Shown here: positions 18,012-25,848 of the stretch, piece by piece
Layout of the letters: each line of letters begins with the position of its first letter
Position numbering within the stretch: the first letter of the stretch is position 1
Source: Pseudonocardia petroleophila
GTDB taxonomy: Bacteria; Actinomycetota; Actinomycetes; Mycobacteriales; Pseudonocardiaceae
NCBI RefSeq assembly: GCF_014235185.1
Contig: NZ_CP060131.1
Location: 2,611,501-2,675,500 of the forward strand
Reading direction: 5' to 3'
Length of the DNA stretch: 64,000 bases
Position numbers and translations under genes: made by a program
Notes under the pieces: model-generated
What the model saw: the letters and a program-made list of their open reading frames with translations, nothing else
What the model was told of the DNA's origin: nothing
Database searches by the model: none

Positions 18012-18709
18012 CGACCCGACTGACCACCACCGACGGACGGTCGGTGCTCCGGATGGAGCGCCGGCTCGCCCACCCGCCCGAGCGGGTCTGGTCCGCGCTC
18101 GTCGAGGCCGACCGCCTCGCGACCTGGTTCCCCAGCGGGGCGACGATCGAGCCCCGCGTCGGCGGGAAGGTCGTGTTCGGGTTCGGCGGCGACGGCGTCG
18201 TCACCGACCTGGACCCGCCGCGGCTGATCGCGTTCACCTGGGAGACCGACCACCTGCGCTTCGAGCTGAGCCCCGACGGCGACGGCTCGCTCCTGCTGCT
18301 CGTCCACACCTTCGACGACCGCGCGGGCGCGGCGAGCTTCGCCGCGGGGTGGGACTCCTGCCTCGCCGTGCTCGACGGGGCCGGTCCCGTCGACCACCGC
18401 GTGCTGCACGAGCGCTACGTCGAGGAGCTCGGGCTGTCGGAGCCCGCCGTCACCGGCACCGCGCAGGCGTGGGAGGTGCGCGTCGAGCGCCAGCTGGTGC
18501 ATCCCGTCGACGAGGTGCGGGCCGTGCTGGACGGCGAGCCGTGGGAGTTCCTCGAGGGCACCGGGCACGGCGCGCGGGTGCGACTCGTCCGCTCGGGTGC
18601 CGGGGCGGCGGAGCGCGACCGCGCGGTCCGGGACCTGCGCTCGGCGGTGACGGCGCTCGTCGAGCGGCTCGGCGGCGCCCCGGTGACCCGGGAGCCGGCC
18701 GTCCCGTGA
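18008..18709 (+). CDS. SRPBCC (AHSA1-like) domain protein
   Basis: 233 residues. 'RRLAHPPERVWSALVEADRL' and 'WFPSGATIEPRVGGKVVFGF' mark the AHSA1/START helix-grip fold that binds hydrophobic ligands. A second, weaker repeat follows ('VERQLVHPVDEVRAVLDG'). Co-transcription with ArsR is strongly implied by the GTGA overlap, a common regulator-effector pair. The ligand is unknown. Confidence 0.85.
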   Translation: MTTRLTTTDGRSVLRMERRLAHPPERVWSALVEADRLATWFPSGATIEPRVGGKVVFGFGGDGVVTDLDPPRLIAFTWETDHLRFELSPDGDGSLLLLVHTFDDRAGAASFAAGWDSCLAVLDGAGPVDHRVLHERYVEELGLSEPAVTGTAQAWEVRVERQLVHPVDEVRAVLDGEPWEFLEGTGHGARVRLVRSGAGAAERDRAVRDLRSAVTALVERLGGAPVTREPAVP

Positions 18710-18784
18710 CCGGCGGCCCGCACCGCACCCGGTGATCCCGTCCCTGCGGTGGCGGAGCAGGTCCGGCGGACGCAGGATCGCGTG

Positions 18785-19312
18785 ATGATCGCCGACCCGG
18801 TCACCGTCCGCCCCGCCCGGCCCGACGAGGGGCCCGCCGTGCTCGCCGTGCTCGACGACGCCGCGGCCTGGCTCGCCGCCCGCGGCGTCGCGCAGTGGCC
18901 GGCCGCCTTCCGGCCGGAGTACGTCGAGCCGTCGCTGGGATCGGGGCGGATGTGGCTGGCCGAGTCGGGCGACGCGGCGGTGGCGACGTTCGCGCTGGAG
19001 TGGACCGATCCGCTCTGGGTCGACGCCGCGGGCGAGGACGACGGGAGCGCCGGGTACCTGCACCGCTTCGCCGTCCGCCGCGGGCACGCCGGGATCGGCG
19101 GCACGCTGCTCGACTGGATCGACGGCGAGATCCGCCGCCACGGCCGCGACCGGATGCGGCTGGACTGCGACGCCGCCAACACCCGGCTGCGCGCCTACTA
19201 CGCCGACGCCGGGTTCGAGCACCGCGGCGACGTGCTCATCCCGCTGGAGCACGTGCGCTGGTCGTCGGGGCAGCCGCTGGTCAGCCGCTATGAGCGCCCG
19301 GTGGTGCGCTGA
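18785..19312 (+). CDS. GNAT-family N-acetyltransferase
   Basis: About 175 residues. 'YLHRFAVRRGHAGIGGTLLD' is the acetyl-CoA-binding motif A (RRGxxGIG), and 'LDCDAANTRLRAYYADAGFE' is motif B. The substrate is unknown. The start is uncertain: ATG 18785 is used, with GTG 18782 and 18749 also in frame. Its 3' end overlaps the convergent kinase gene by 25 bases. Confidence 0.85.
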   Translation: MIADPVTVRPARPDEGPAVLAVLDDAAAWLAARGVAQWPAAFRPEYVEPSLGSGRMWLAESGDAAVATFALEWTDPLWVDAAGEDDGSAGYLHRFAVRRGHAGIGGTLLDWIDGEIRRHGRDRMRLDCDAANTRLRAYYADAGFEHRGDVLIPLEHVRWSSGQPLVSRYERPVVR

Positions 19313-19851
19313 GCAGGGCCGGTGTCGAGGACGACGTCGGCCCGGTCGCGGGTGCCCTCGGCGGAGAAGTGCGCCTCCTCCTGCGCGGCCCAGCGCTCCC
19401 AGTGCGGCCGGTAGGTCTCCCCGTCGCGGGCGATGCCGCGCCGGAACCGCTCGGCCCGCGGCGCCTCCAGCCACACCAGCAGCACCGCGTGCGCGGCGAT
19501 GACCCGCGCCCCGCTGCCCGCGCCCTCCACGACCAGCACCTCCGGGCGGCCGATCGTCACGGTCCCGGCGAACCCGTTCCGCGTCCAGTCCCAGCGCCGG
19601 TACGTCGCCGTCCGGCCCGCGACCAGCGGTGCGACGACCCCGTCGTGCAGCAGCGGCACCGCGGCGGCGAGGCCGTCCCAGCCGGGGTAGACGTCGTCGA
19701 GGTGCAGGACGGGGCAGGCCAGCTCCGCGGCCAGCCGCCCGGCGAGGGTCGTCTTCCCGGACCCCGACGGCCCGTCGACGCACACCAGCCGGGTGCCGCC
19801 GCACCGCGGCGCGGCGGCCCGGACCCGGGCGACGAGCGGGTCGAGGTCCAC
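19288..19851 (-). CDS. Uridine kinase-like P-loop kinase
   Basis: 187 residues. The Walker A motif is 'GPSGSGKTT', and 'HLDDVYPGWDGL' is the acidic substrate loop of uridine-kinase-like proteins. 'VLVVEGAGSG' is the Walker B region. It should phosphorylate a small nucleoside- or sugar-like molecule; the actual substrate is unknown. TAACCT lies 6 nt before the GTG on the minus strand, overlapping the -10 of the divergent gene. Confidence 0.85.
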   Translation of the reverse strand: MDLDPLVARVRAAAPRCGGTRLVCVDGPSGSGKTTLAGRLAAELACPVLHLDDVYPGWDGLAAAVPLLHDGVVAPLVAGRTATYRRWDWTRNGFAGTVTIGRPEVLVVEGAGSGARVIAAHAVLLVWLEAPRAERFRRGIARDGETYRPHWERWAAQEEAHFSAEGTRDRADVVLDTGPAQRTTGRS

Positions 19852-19875
19852 GGGGGGAGGTTAGTGTCGCCGGTC
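19852..19875. promoter_or_regulatory. Bidirectional promoter with overlapping -10 hexamers
   Basis: The minus-strand TAACCT (19858-19863) ends 6 nt before the kinase GTG. The plus-strand TAGTGT (19862-19867) ends 8 nt before the GTG at 19876. The hexamers share two base pairs, so both genes are predicted leaderless from one 24-bp spacer. Confidence 0.6.
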
Positions 19876-20691
19876 GTGAGCGCCTTCGACGACCGCTTCC
19901 CGCCCCCGGAGCTGGACCGGTCGGTCTGGACCCCCTCCTACCTCCCGGCGTGGAGCTCGCGGGCCGCGGCCGCGGCGAGCTACCGGGTCGACGAGGAGGG
20001 CCTGCGGCTGTCGATCCCCGACGACCATCCCGTGTGGTGCCCCGACCTGCACCACCCGCCCCTGCGCGTGTCGGCCGTCCAGTCGGGTAACTGGTCCGGC
20101 CCGGTCGGGAGCACGCGGGGCCAGCAGCCCTTCCGCGAGGGCCTGGTGGTGCGCGAGGAGCAGCCGGAGTCGCGCGGCTTCGTGCCGCTCCACGGGAGGG
20201 TGGAGGTCGAGTGCCGCGCCGTGCTCGGGCCGCGGTCGATGTTCTCCGCCTGGCTGATCGGCATGGAGGACCGGCCCGACCGGTGCGGCGAGATCTGCCT
20301 CGTCGAGGTCTTCGGGGACGCGATCGACGACCGCGGCGCCGCGCTGGGGACCGGCATCCACCCGTTCCGGGACCCGGCGCTGCACGAGGAGTTCTCCGCC
20401 GAGCACCGCGCGATCGACGTGGCGCAGCTCCACCGGTACGCGGTCGACCGGCGCCCCGACGGCGTCGACTTCCTCGTCGACGGCGAGGTCGTCCGCCGCT
20501 CGGCGCAGTCGCCGGCGTACCCGATGCTGCTGATCATCGGCCTGTTCGACTTCCCGGACCGGGCGGTCCCCGGGACCGTCGAGCCGCCGCCGGAGCTGGT
20601 CGTGCGCCGGGTGGTCGGGACCGGCCCGCCGATCCGGCCGCCGGACGGCGACCCGCCCCCGGCCCAGCCGCCCACGAGGAGGACCGCGTGA
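19876..20691 (+). CDS. GH16-like (concanavalin-type) domain protein
   Basis: 271 residues. The body resembles family 16 glycosidases: 'FDDRFPPPELDRSVW', 'GRVEVECRAVLGPRSMFSAW' and 'GEICLVEVFGD'. In GH16 the active site is ExDxxE; here it reads EICLVE, so both glutamates keep their spacing but the middle Asp is Cys. There is no signal peptide, unusual for a polysaccharide hydrolase. The C-terminus is a Pro-rich tail. It overlaps the FadR-type regulator by 4 bases. GTG 19864 is an alternative start. Confidence 0.7.
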   Translation: MSAFDDRFPPPELDRSVWTPSYLPAWSSRAAAAASYRVDEEGLRLSIPDDHPVWCPDLHHPPLRVSAVQSGNWSGPVGSTRGQQPFREGLVVREEQPESRGFVPLHGRVEVECRAVLGPRSMFSAWLIGMEDRPDRCGEICLVEVFGDAIDDRGAALGTGIHPFRDPALHEEFSAEHRAIDVAQLHRYAVDRRPDGVDFLVDGEVVRRSAQSPAYPMLLIIGLFDFPDRAVPGTVEPPPELVVRRVVGTGPPIRPPDGDPPPAQPPTRRTA

Positions 20692-21410
20692 CCGCCGCCG
20701 ATCCGCCGACCCGCCGGCTCGGCCACGGCAGCGTCGTGCAGCGGGTCGAGAACGCCCTGCGCGACGACCTCGCCTACGGCCGGTGGCAGCCCGGTGAGCG
20801 GCTGCCGTCGGAGGCCGCGCTCGCCCGCGACCTGGGGGTGGGCCGGTCGTCGCTGCGGGAGGCGATCGGGGTGCTCAGCCGCGAGGGGCTGCTGGTCGTG
20901 CGGCAGGGTTCCGGGACGTTCGCCGCCGAGGACCCGCCCCGGCCCGAGGTCCCCGGGCTGACGCGCGACGACCACGCGCACACCTCCCAGCTGGTGCGCC
21001 GGGCCCGGATCGTGGAGGTCTACCAGGTCCGGCGGGCGCTGGAGGTCGAGGCGGCGCGGCTGGCGGCGGAGAACGCCGGGCCGGACGACGTGCTGGCCCT
21101 GAAGGCGGCGCTGGAGCGGCGCCAGCGCTCGGTCGGCGGCGACACGGCGGCCTTCGTCGAGGCCGACACCGAGTTCCACCGGTGCGTCGTCGCCATCACG
21201 GGCAACTCCCTGCTGCTGGCGCTGTTCGACCAGTTCCGCGAACCGCTGGGCCACGCCCTCGCCGCGCTGGTGGACCAGGAGCCGCTGCCGGACACCGCCG
21301 ACGAGCACGCCGCTCTGTTCGACGCGATCAGCGCGGGGGACCCGGCCGCGGCGGCCGCGGCCACGATCGAGAACTTCGACGTGATCATCGAGCTGTTCCG
21401 CTCGACCTGA
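20688..21410 (+). CDS. GntR/FadR-family transcriptional regulator (FCD domain)
   Basis: 240 residues. The winged helix-turn-helix 'GERLPSEAALARDLGVGRSS' plus 'LREAIGVLSREGLL' is typical of FadR. The C-terminal FCD domain has the metal/ligand helices 'EVYQVRRALEVEAARLA', 'FVEADTEFHRCV' and 'DEHAALFDAI'. GAGGAGGA precedes the GTG. It lies just upstream of two near-identical dyads and the amidohydrolase gene, its probable target. The effector is probably a carboxylate. Confidence 0.9.
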   Translation: MTAADPPTRRLGHGSVVQRVENALRDDLAYGRWQPGERLPSEAALARDLGVGRSSLREAIGVLSREGLLVVRQGSGTFAAEDPPRPEVPGLTRDDHAHTSQLVRRARIVEVYQVRRALEVEAARLAAENAGPDDVLALKAALERRQRSVGGDTAAFVEADTEFHRCVVAITGNSLLLALFDQFREPLGHALAALVDQEPLPDTADEHAALFDAISAGDPAAAAAATIENFDVIIELFRST

Positions 21411-21422
21411 CCAGACATCTGA
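21411..21422. promoter_or_regulatory. Operator-like dyad, copy 1
   Basis: CCAGACATCTGA immediately follows the FadR-type gene stop and differs at two positions from copy 2 at 21464. The two centres are 53 bp apart, close to five helical turns. Confidence 0.55.
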
Positions 21423-21463
21423 TGAGTGTCGCTTTTATCACATAGCGAGAAGGAAGCGGGTTG

Positions 21464-21475
21464 TCAGACGTCTGA
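21464..21475. promoter_or_regulatory. Operator-like dyad, copy 2 (perfect palindrome)
   Basis: TCAGACGTCTGA is a perfect 12-bp palindrome 50 bases before the amidohydrolase ATG. With copy 1 it brackets an AT-rich stretch that probably contains the promoter. Confidence 0.6.
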
Positions 21476-21525
21476 GGACTGACTGTCATGGGTGCCGGGA
21501 ACCACCACCGACGCGAGGAGCCCCC

Positions 21526-22545
21526 ATGTACGAGAAGAACGGCGAGAAGTACTTCGTCGTCGACTCCCACAGCCACTTCTGGAACGCCGGACGGGACAAC
21601 TGGGTGCCCGGCGCCGAGCACTACGCCAAGGGCTGGATCGACTGCTTCTACGGCTACCACCAGCTCGGCCCGCCCGAGACCCACTGGGACTACGAGAAGT
21701 TCCTCCGGCCGACGCCGGAGGACGTCGAGCGGGACGTCTTCGTCGAGGGCCACGTCGACCACACGGTCTTCCAGTCGACCTACCTGCGGGAGTGGTACCG
21801 CGACGGCTTCAACACCGCCGACCAGAACGCGGCGCTGCTGGAGAAGTACGGCGACCGGTGGATCGTCAACGGCCGCTGGGACGCCCGCGACGGCGAGGCG
21901 AGCTGGACGGAGTTCACCGAGGACCACGAGAGGTTCGGGTTCAAGGGCGTGAAGCTCTACACCGCGGAGTGGAACGGCGACTCCCGCGGCTACAAGCTCA
22001 CCGACCCCGAGTGCTACCGCTTCCTCGAGCGGACCCAGGAGCTCGGCATCCGCAACATCCACGTCCACAAGGGCCCGACGATCTGGCCGCTGGACAAGGA
22101 CGCGTTCGACGTCGCCGACGTCGACCACGCCGCCACCGACTTCCCGGAGCTCAACTTCATCGTCGAGCACGTGGGGCTGCCGCGCATCGAGGACTTCTGC
22201 TTCATGGCGGTGCAGGAGCCCAACGTCTACGCGGGGCTCTCGGTCGTCGTCGGCGGCCTGATGCACGCCCGGCCCAAGATGTTCGCGAAGGTCATGGGCG
22301 AGCTGCTGTTCTGGGTCGGCGAGGACAAGATGCTCTTCGGCGGCGACTACAACATCTGGACCCCGAAGTGGCAGGTCGAGGGCCTGGTCGACTGGCAGAT
22401 GCCCGACGACGAGCAGTTCGCCGACTACGCGAAGCTCACCACGGCAACCAAGAAGAAGATCCTCGGCCTCAACGCCGCGCGCCTCTACGACATCCCGGTG
22501 CCGGCCGAGCTGCGGCTCGACGAGGCCGCGGGGGCCATGGCGTGA
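21526..22545 (+). CDS. Amidohydrolase-2 family metal-dependent hydrolase
   Basis: 339 residues, ACMSD-like TIM barrel. The N-terminal metal motif is 'VVDSHSHFW' (His15, His17); later ligands are likely in 'NIHVHKG', 'FIVEHVGLPR' and 'LFGGDYNIW'. The family performs hydrolysis or decarboxylation with zinc. Relatives of this gene plus the following PaaD-like gene accompany propane/acetone-type binuclear iron monooxygenase operons in Mycobacterium, Rhodococcus and Pseudonocardia. No monooxygenase is present here, so its role is open. An AGGAG-type site precedes the ATG. Confidence 0.85.
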   Translation: MYEKNGEKYFVVDSHSHFWNAGRDNWVPGAEHYAKGWIDCFYGYHQLGPPETHWDYEKFLRPTPEDVERDVFVEGHVDHTVFQSTYLREWYRDGFNTADQNAALLEKYGDRWIVNGRWDARDGEASWTEFTEDHERFGFKGVKLYTAEWNGDSRGYKLTDPECYRFLERTQELGIRNIHVHKGPTIWPLDKDAFDVADVDHAATDFPELNFIVEHVGLPRIEDFCFMAVQEPNVYAGLSVVVGGLMHARPKMFAKVMGELLFWVGEDKMLFGGDYNIWTPKWQVEGLVDWQMPDDEQFADYAKLTTATKKKILGLNAARLYDIPVPAELRLDEAAGAMA

Positions 22546-23237
22546 ACGACCTGCGCGCCCGGGTGTGGCGCGCGCTGGACACGGTGCTCGACCCGGAGCT
22601 GGACGAGCCCGTCACCGGGCTCGGCTTCGTCGAGTCGTGCGCCGTGTCCGGGGACGGGGTGGCCACCGTCGTGCTGCGGCTGCCCACGTTCTTCTGCGCG
22701 CCGAACTTCTCGTTCCTCATGGTCGCCGACGCCTACGACGCGGTGTCGGCGGTCGCGGGCGTCACGCGCGCCGACGTCACCCTGGCCGACCACCACGCCT
22801 CCACCGAGATCAACGGCGGCGTGGCGGCGCAGTCCGGGTTCGTCGGGGCGTTCGCGGGCTCCGACCAGGGCGAGGCCACCGCCGAGCTCGACGAGCTGCG
22901 GCGGCGGTTCTTCCGCAAGGCCGCGCTGGCCGGTCAGGACCGGGTGGCGCGGAGCCTCGTCGACGGCGGGGCCGGGCCGGACGAGCTGGCCGCCACCGTG
23001 CTCGGTGACGTGCCGGCGTCGGCCGAGCTGGACCGGATGCGGCACCGCCGCGCCGTACTGGGGCTGCCGCACGGCGACGACGCGCCGCTGCTGCTGCACG
23101 CCGACGGCACGGGCGTCACCGCGGCGCAGGTGCCGCTGCACCTGCGCCGGGCGCGGCTGCAGCGCGTCGGCATCGAGGCGAACGGGGCGTACTGCAGGGA
23201 CCTGCTGCGCACCCGCTACCCGGCCGTCGGATCCTGA
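22542..23237 (+). CDS. PaaD/DUF59-like iron-sulfur assembly domain protein
   Basis: 231 residues. The N-terminal 100 residues show the MIP18/DUF59 pattern: 'VLDPELDEPVTGLGFVESC', with 'LRLPTFFCAPNFSFLM' carrying the reactive Cys. This domain helps deliver iron-sulfur clusters or matures oxygenases. The C-terminal half is unrecognised. It overlaps the amidohydrolase by 4 bases, so the pair is probably coupled. Confidence 0.78.
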   Translation: MNDLRARVWRALDTVLDPELDEPVTGLGFVESCAVSGDGVATVVLRLPTFFCAPNFSFLMVADAYDAVSAVAGVTRADVTLADHHASTEINGGVAAQSGFVGAFAGSDQGEATAELDELRRRFFRKAALAGQDRVARSLVDGGAGPDELAATVLGDVPASAELDRMRHRRAVLGLPHGDDAPLLLHADGTGVTAAQVPLHLRRARLQRVGIEANGAYCRDLLRTRYPAVGS

Positions 23238-23256
23238 CCGGGTGGTCCCCGCGGGC

Positions 23257-24039
23257 TCAGCCCGCGTGGGCCGCCCGGACGAGGTAGACGACCGCCAGGC
23301 CCACGGCCAGCGCGCCGAGCAGGACGCGCAGCGCCGTCTCGGGGACCCGCGGCTGCAGGCGGGCCCCGAGGTAGCCCCCGATCAGCCCGCCGGCCCCGCA
23401 GAGGAGCCCGACGCCCCAGTCCGGGCCGACCGGGCCCTGCGTCGTCAGCGACAGCAGCCCGTAGGTGCCGACCCCGGCGACCGAGGTGACGAAGGTGGTC
23501 GCGAGGGCCGCCGGGGCGACGGTCGCGACGGAGAGCCCCGCCCCCACCAGGAGCGGCCCGAGCAGGGACCCGCCGCCGATGCCGTAGACGCCCCCGACGA
23601 CGCCCGCGGCGAGGCCCATCGCCGTGACGGCCCGGGAGCCGATCGGGTGCGCCCGCGGTGGCCGGTCCCGGCGGCGGGTGCACAGCCACAGGCCCAGCGG
23701 CAGCAGGACCGCGGCGGCGAGCACCCGGAAGACGCGGTCGCCGGGGGCCAGGTGGACCCGCGCCACCGTCCCGATCACGACGCCGGGCAGCGTCCCCGCC
23801 AGTAGCCGGCGGGTCAGCGGCCCGGTGAGCGACCCGGTGCTGCGGTGGCGCAGCAGCGCCCCGGGCGTGGAGACGACGTTGAACAGCAGGTTGGTCGGGG
23901 TGACGGCGGGACTCGGGACGCGCAGGACGTCGAGCTGGACCGGGAGCAGGAACACCGCGCCGGAGACGCCGACCGGGGTCGTGACGACGGCCACGACCAG
24001 GCCGGCGCCGAACGCCAGCAGCGCGACCCGCGGATCCAT
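23257..24039 (-). CDS. TSUP family (TauE/SafE) sulfite/sulfonate permease-like protein
   Basis: 260 residues with about eight membrane segments. The duplicated signature is '[18 protein letters not shown]' and '[20 protein letters not shown]'. Family members export sulfite or sulfoacetate, or move other organic anions. There is no sulfur-metabolism gene next to it, so the substrate cannot be set. It is convergent to the PaaD-like gene with only 19 bases between. Confidence 0.85.
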   Translation of the reverse strand: MDPRVALLAFGAGLVVAVVTTPVGVSGAVFLLPVQLDVLRVPSPAVTPTNLLFNVVSTPGALLRHRSTGSLTGPLTRRLLAGTLPGVVIGTVARVHLAPGDRVFRVLAAAVLLPLGLWLCTRRRDRPPRAHPIGSRAVTAMGLAAGVVGGVYGIGGGSLLGPLLVGAGLSVATVAPAALATTFVTSVAGVGTYGLLSLTTQGPVGPDWGVGLLCGAGGLIGGYLGARLQPRVPETALRVLLGALAVGLAVVYLVRAAHAG

Positions 24040-24099
24040 GCCGCGGATCCTCGCCCAGCGGATCCCCGGTCCCGCGGCCCGCCCCGTGGGCGCGGGCGG

Positions 24100-25740
24100 T
24101 CAGGCCCCGTCGTGGCTCGTCGGCCCGGCCACCTGGTACCCGCCGAACTTCTCGCGCAGCGTCTTCTTCGAGAACTTGCCGACGCTCGTCTTCGGCACCT
24201 CGTCGATGAACTCCACCGCGTCGGGCAGCCACCACTTCGCGACCCGCGGCGTGAGGAACTCGATGATCTCCTCGGCCGTGACGGTCTCCCCGGGCGCCAC
24301 CACGACGCAGGCGAGCGGGCGCTCGACCCACCGCTCGCTCGGGATCGCGATGACCGCGGCCTCGGCGACCTTGGGGTGCGCCATGATCTCGTTCTCCAGC
24401 TCGACCGAGCCGATCCACTCGCCGCCGGACTTGATGAGGTCCTTGGTGCGGTCGACCAGCCGGACGAAGCCGTAGCGGTCGCCGGTGCCGACGTCGCCGG
24501 TGCGCAGCCAGCCGTCCTCGGTGAACTGGGCCCCGCCGCCCTCGCCGCGGTAGTACTCCTTGGCGATCCACGCCCCGGCGGCCTGGATCTCGCCGGTGGC
24601 GACGTCGTCCCAGGGCTGGACCTCGCCGGTGTCGGGGTCGACGAGCCGGATGTCGACGAACGGCGCCGGCTGGCCCTGACGGGCGCGGACGTCGGCGCGC
24701 TGGTCCTCGGTGAGGGCGTCGTGGTGGCTGCGCGGGGTGGACATCGTCGCGATCGGGCTGGTCTCGGTCATGCCCCAGGCCTGCGTGATCGGGATGCCGA
24801 CCTTCTCCCGGTAGGACTCCGACAGCGACCGCGGCACCGCCGAGCCGCCGCAGAGGATCTGGCGCAGCGCCGACAGGTCGCGGCCCTCGGTCAGCGGCAG
24901 CATCCCCATCCAGATGGTGGGGACCCCTCCGGTGATCGTGACGCGGTGCCGCTCCAGCATCGAGACGATCGCCTGCGGGGTCATGTTGGGCCCGGGGAAG
25001 ACCATCGTCGCGCCGGCGAGCAGGCAGCCGTAGGGCAGGCCCCAGGCGTTCGCGTGGAACATCGGGACCACCGGCAGCACGACGTCGCGCTCGGACAGGC
25101 CGAACGCGTCGGCCGTCAGCGTGATCAGCGAGTGCAGCACCGCCGAGCGGTGGCTGTAGACCACGCCCTTGGGGTTGCCCGTGGTGCCGGAGGTGTAGCA
25201 CATGGCCGCTGCGGTGTTCTCGTCCTCGACGACGAACGTGCCCGCGAAGGGCTCGGCCGCGGCGAGCAGCTCCTCGTAGTCGAGCCAGCCGTCGGGGACC
25301 GGCACGTCGGCGCCGTCGTCGATCACGACGAAGGTCCGGACCGTCTCCAGCTTGTCGGCCAGCGGCGCGAGCAGCGGGACCAGCGAGCGGTCGACGAAGA
25401 CGACCTCGTCCTCGGCGTGGTTGGCGATGTAGACGAGCTGCTCGGGGAACAGCCGGATGTTGAGGGTGTGCAGCACGCGGCCGGTGCACGGCGCGGCCAG
25501 GTAGAGCTCCAGGTGGCGGCCCGTGTTCCAGCAGAACGTGCCGACCCGGCCGTCGCCCGACACGCCGAGGGTGTCGAGGACGGTCGCGAGCCTGCGCACC
25601 CGCACCGCCCACTCGGCGATGGTCGTGCTCGACTCGCCGTCGGCGGCCGCGGTGACGACGTCCTTGTGCCCGAAGTACTGCTCGGCCCGGTGGAACACGT
25701 GGGTGAGGGTGAGGGGGCGGTCCTGCATGAGGCCGAGCAT
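24100..25740 (-). CDS. Acyl-CoA synthetase (AMP-forming fatty-acid-CoA ligase)
   Basis: 546 residues. The AMP-binding motif is '[18 protein letters not shown]'; the gate motif is 'WGMTETSP'; the hinge is '[20 protein letters not shown]', followed by the conserved C-terminal Lys in '[13 protein letters not shown]'. It activates a medium- or long-chain carboxylate to its CoA ester. It resembles the FadD group without membrane anchors. GGGAG precedes the ATG. Confidence 0.92.
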   Translation of the reverse strand: MLGLMQDRPLTLTHVFHRAEQYFGHKDVVTAAADGESSTTIAEWAVRVRRLATVLDTLGVSGDGRVGTFCWNTGRHLELYLAAPCTGRVLHTLNIRLFPEQLVYIANHAEDEVVFVDRSLVPLLAPLADKLETVRTFVVIDDGADVPVPDGWLDYEELLAAAEPFAGTFVVEDENTAAAMCYTSGTTGNPKGVVYSHRSAVLHSLITLTADAFGLSERDVVLPVVPMFHANAWGLPYGCLLAGATMVFPGPNMTPQAIVSMLERHRVTITGGVPTIWMGMLPLTEGRDLSALRQILCGGSAVPRSLSESYREKVGIPITQAWGMTETSPIATMSTPRSHHDALTEDQRADVRARQGQPAPFVDIRLVDPDTGEVQPWDDVATGEIQAAGAWIAKEYYRGEGGGAQFTEDGWLRTGDVGTGDRYGFVRLVDRTKDLIKSGGEWIGSVELENEIMAHPKVAEAAVIAIPSERWVERPLACVVVAPGETVTAEEIIEFLTPRVAKWWLPDAVEFIDEVPKTSVGKFSKKTLREKFGGYQVAGPTSHDGA

Positions 25741-25848
25741 CGTGACTCCCGGGCGGCGAGATGTGAACCAGGTCTCCGCGGAACCTACCCGGGTCGCCGG
25801 AGGCTGACCATGCGCTCACCGGGCCCGGGCCCGTTAGGCTCGACCGTC

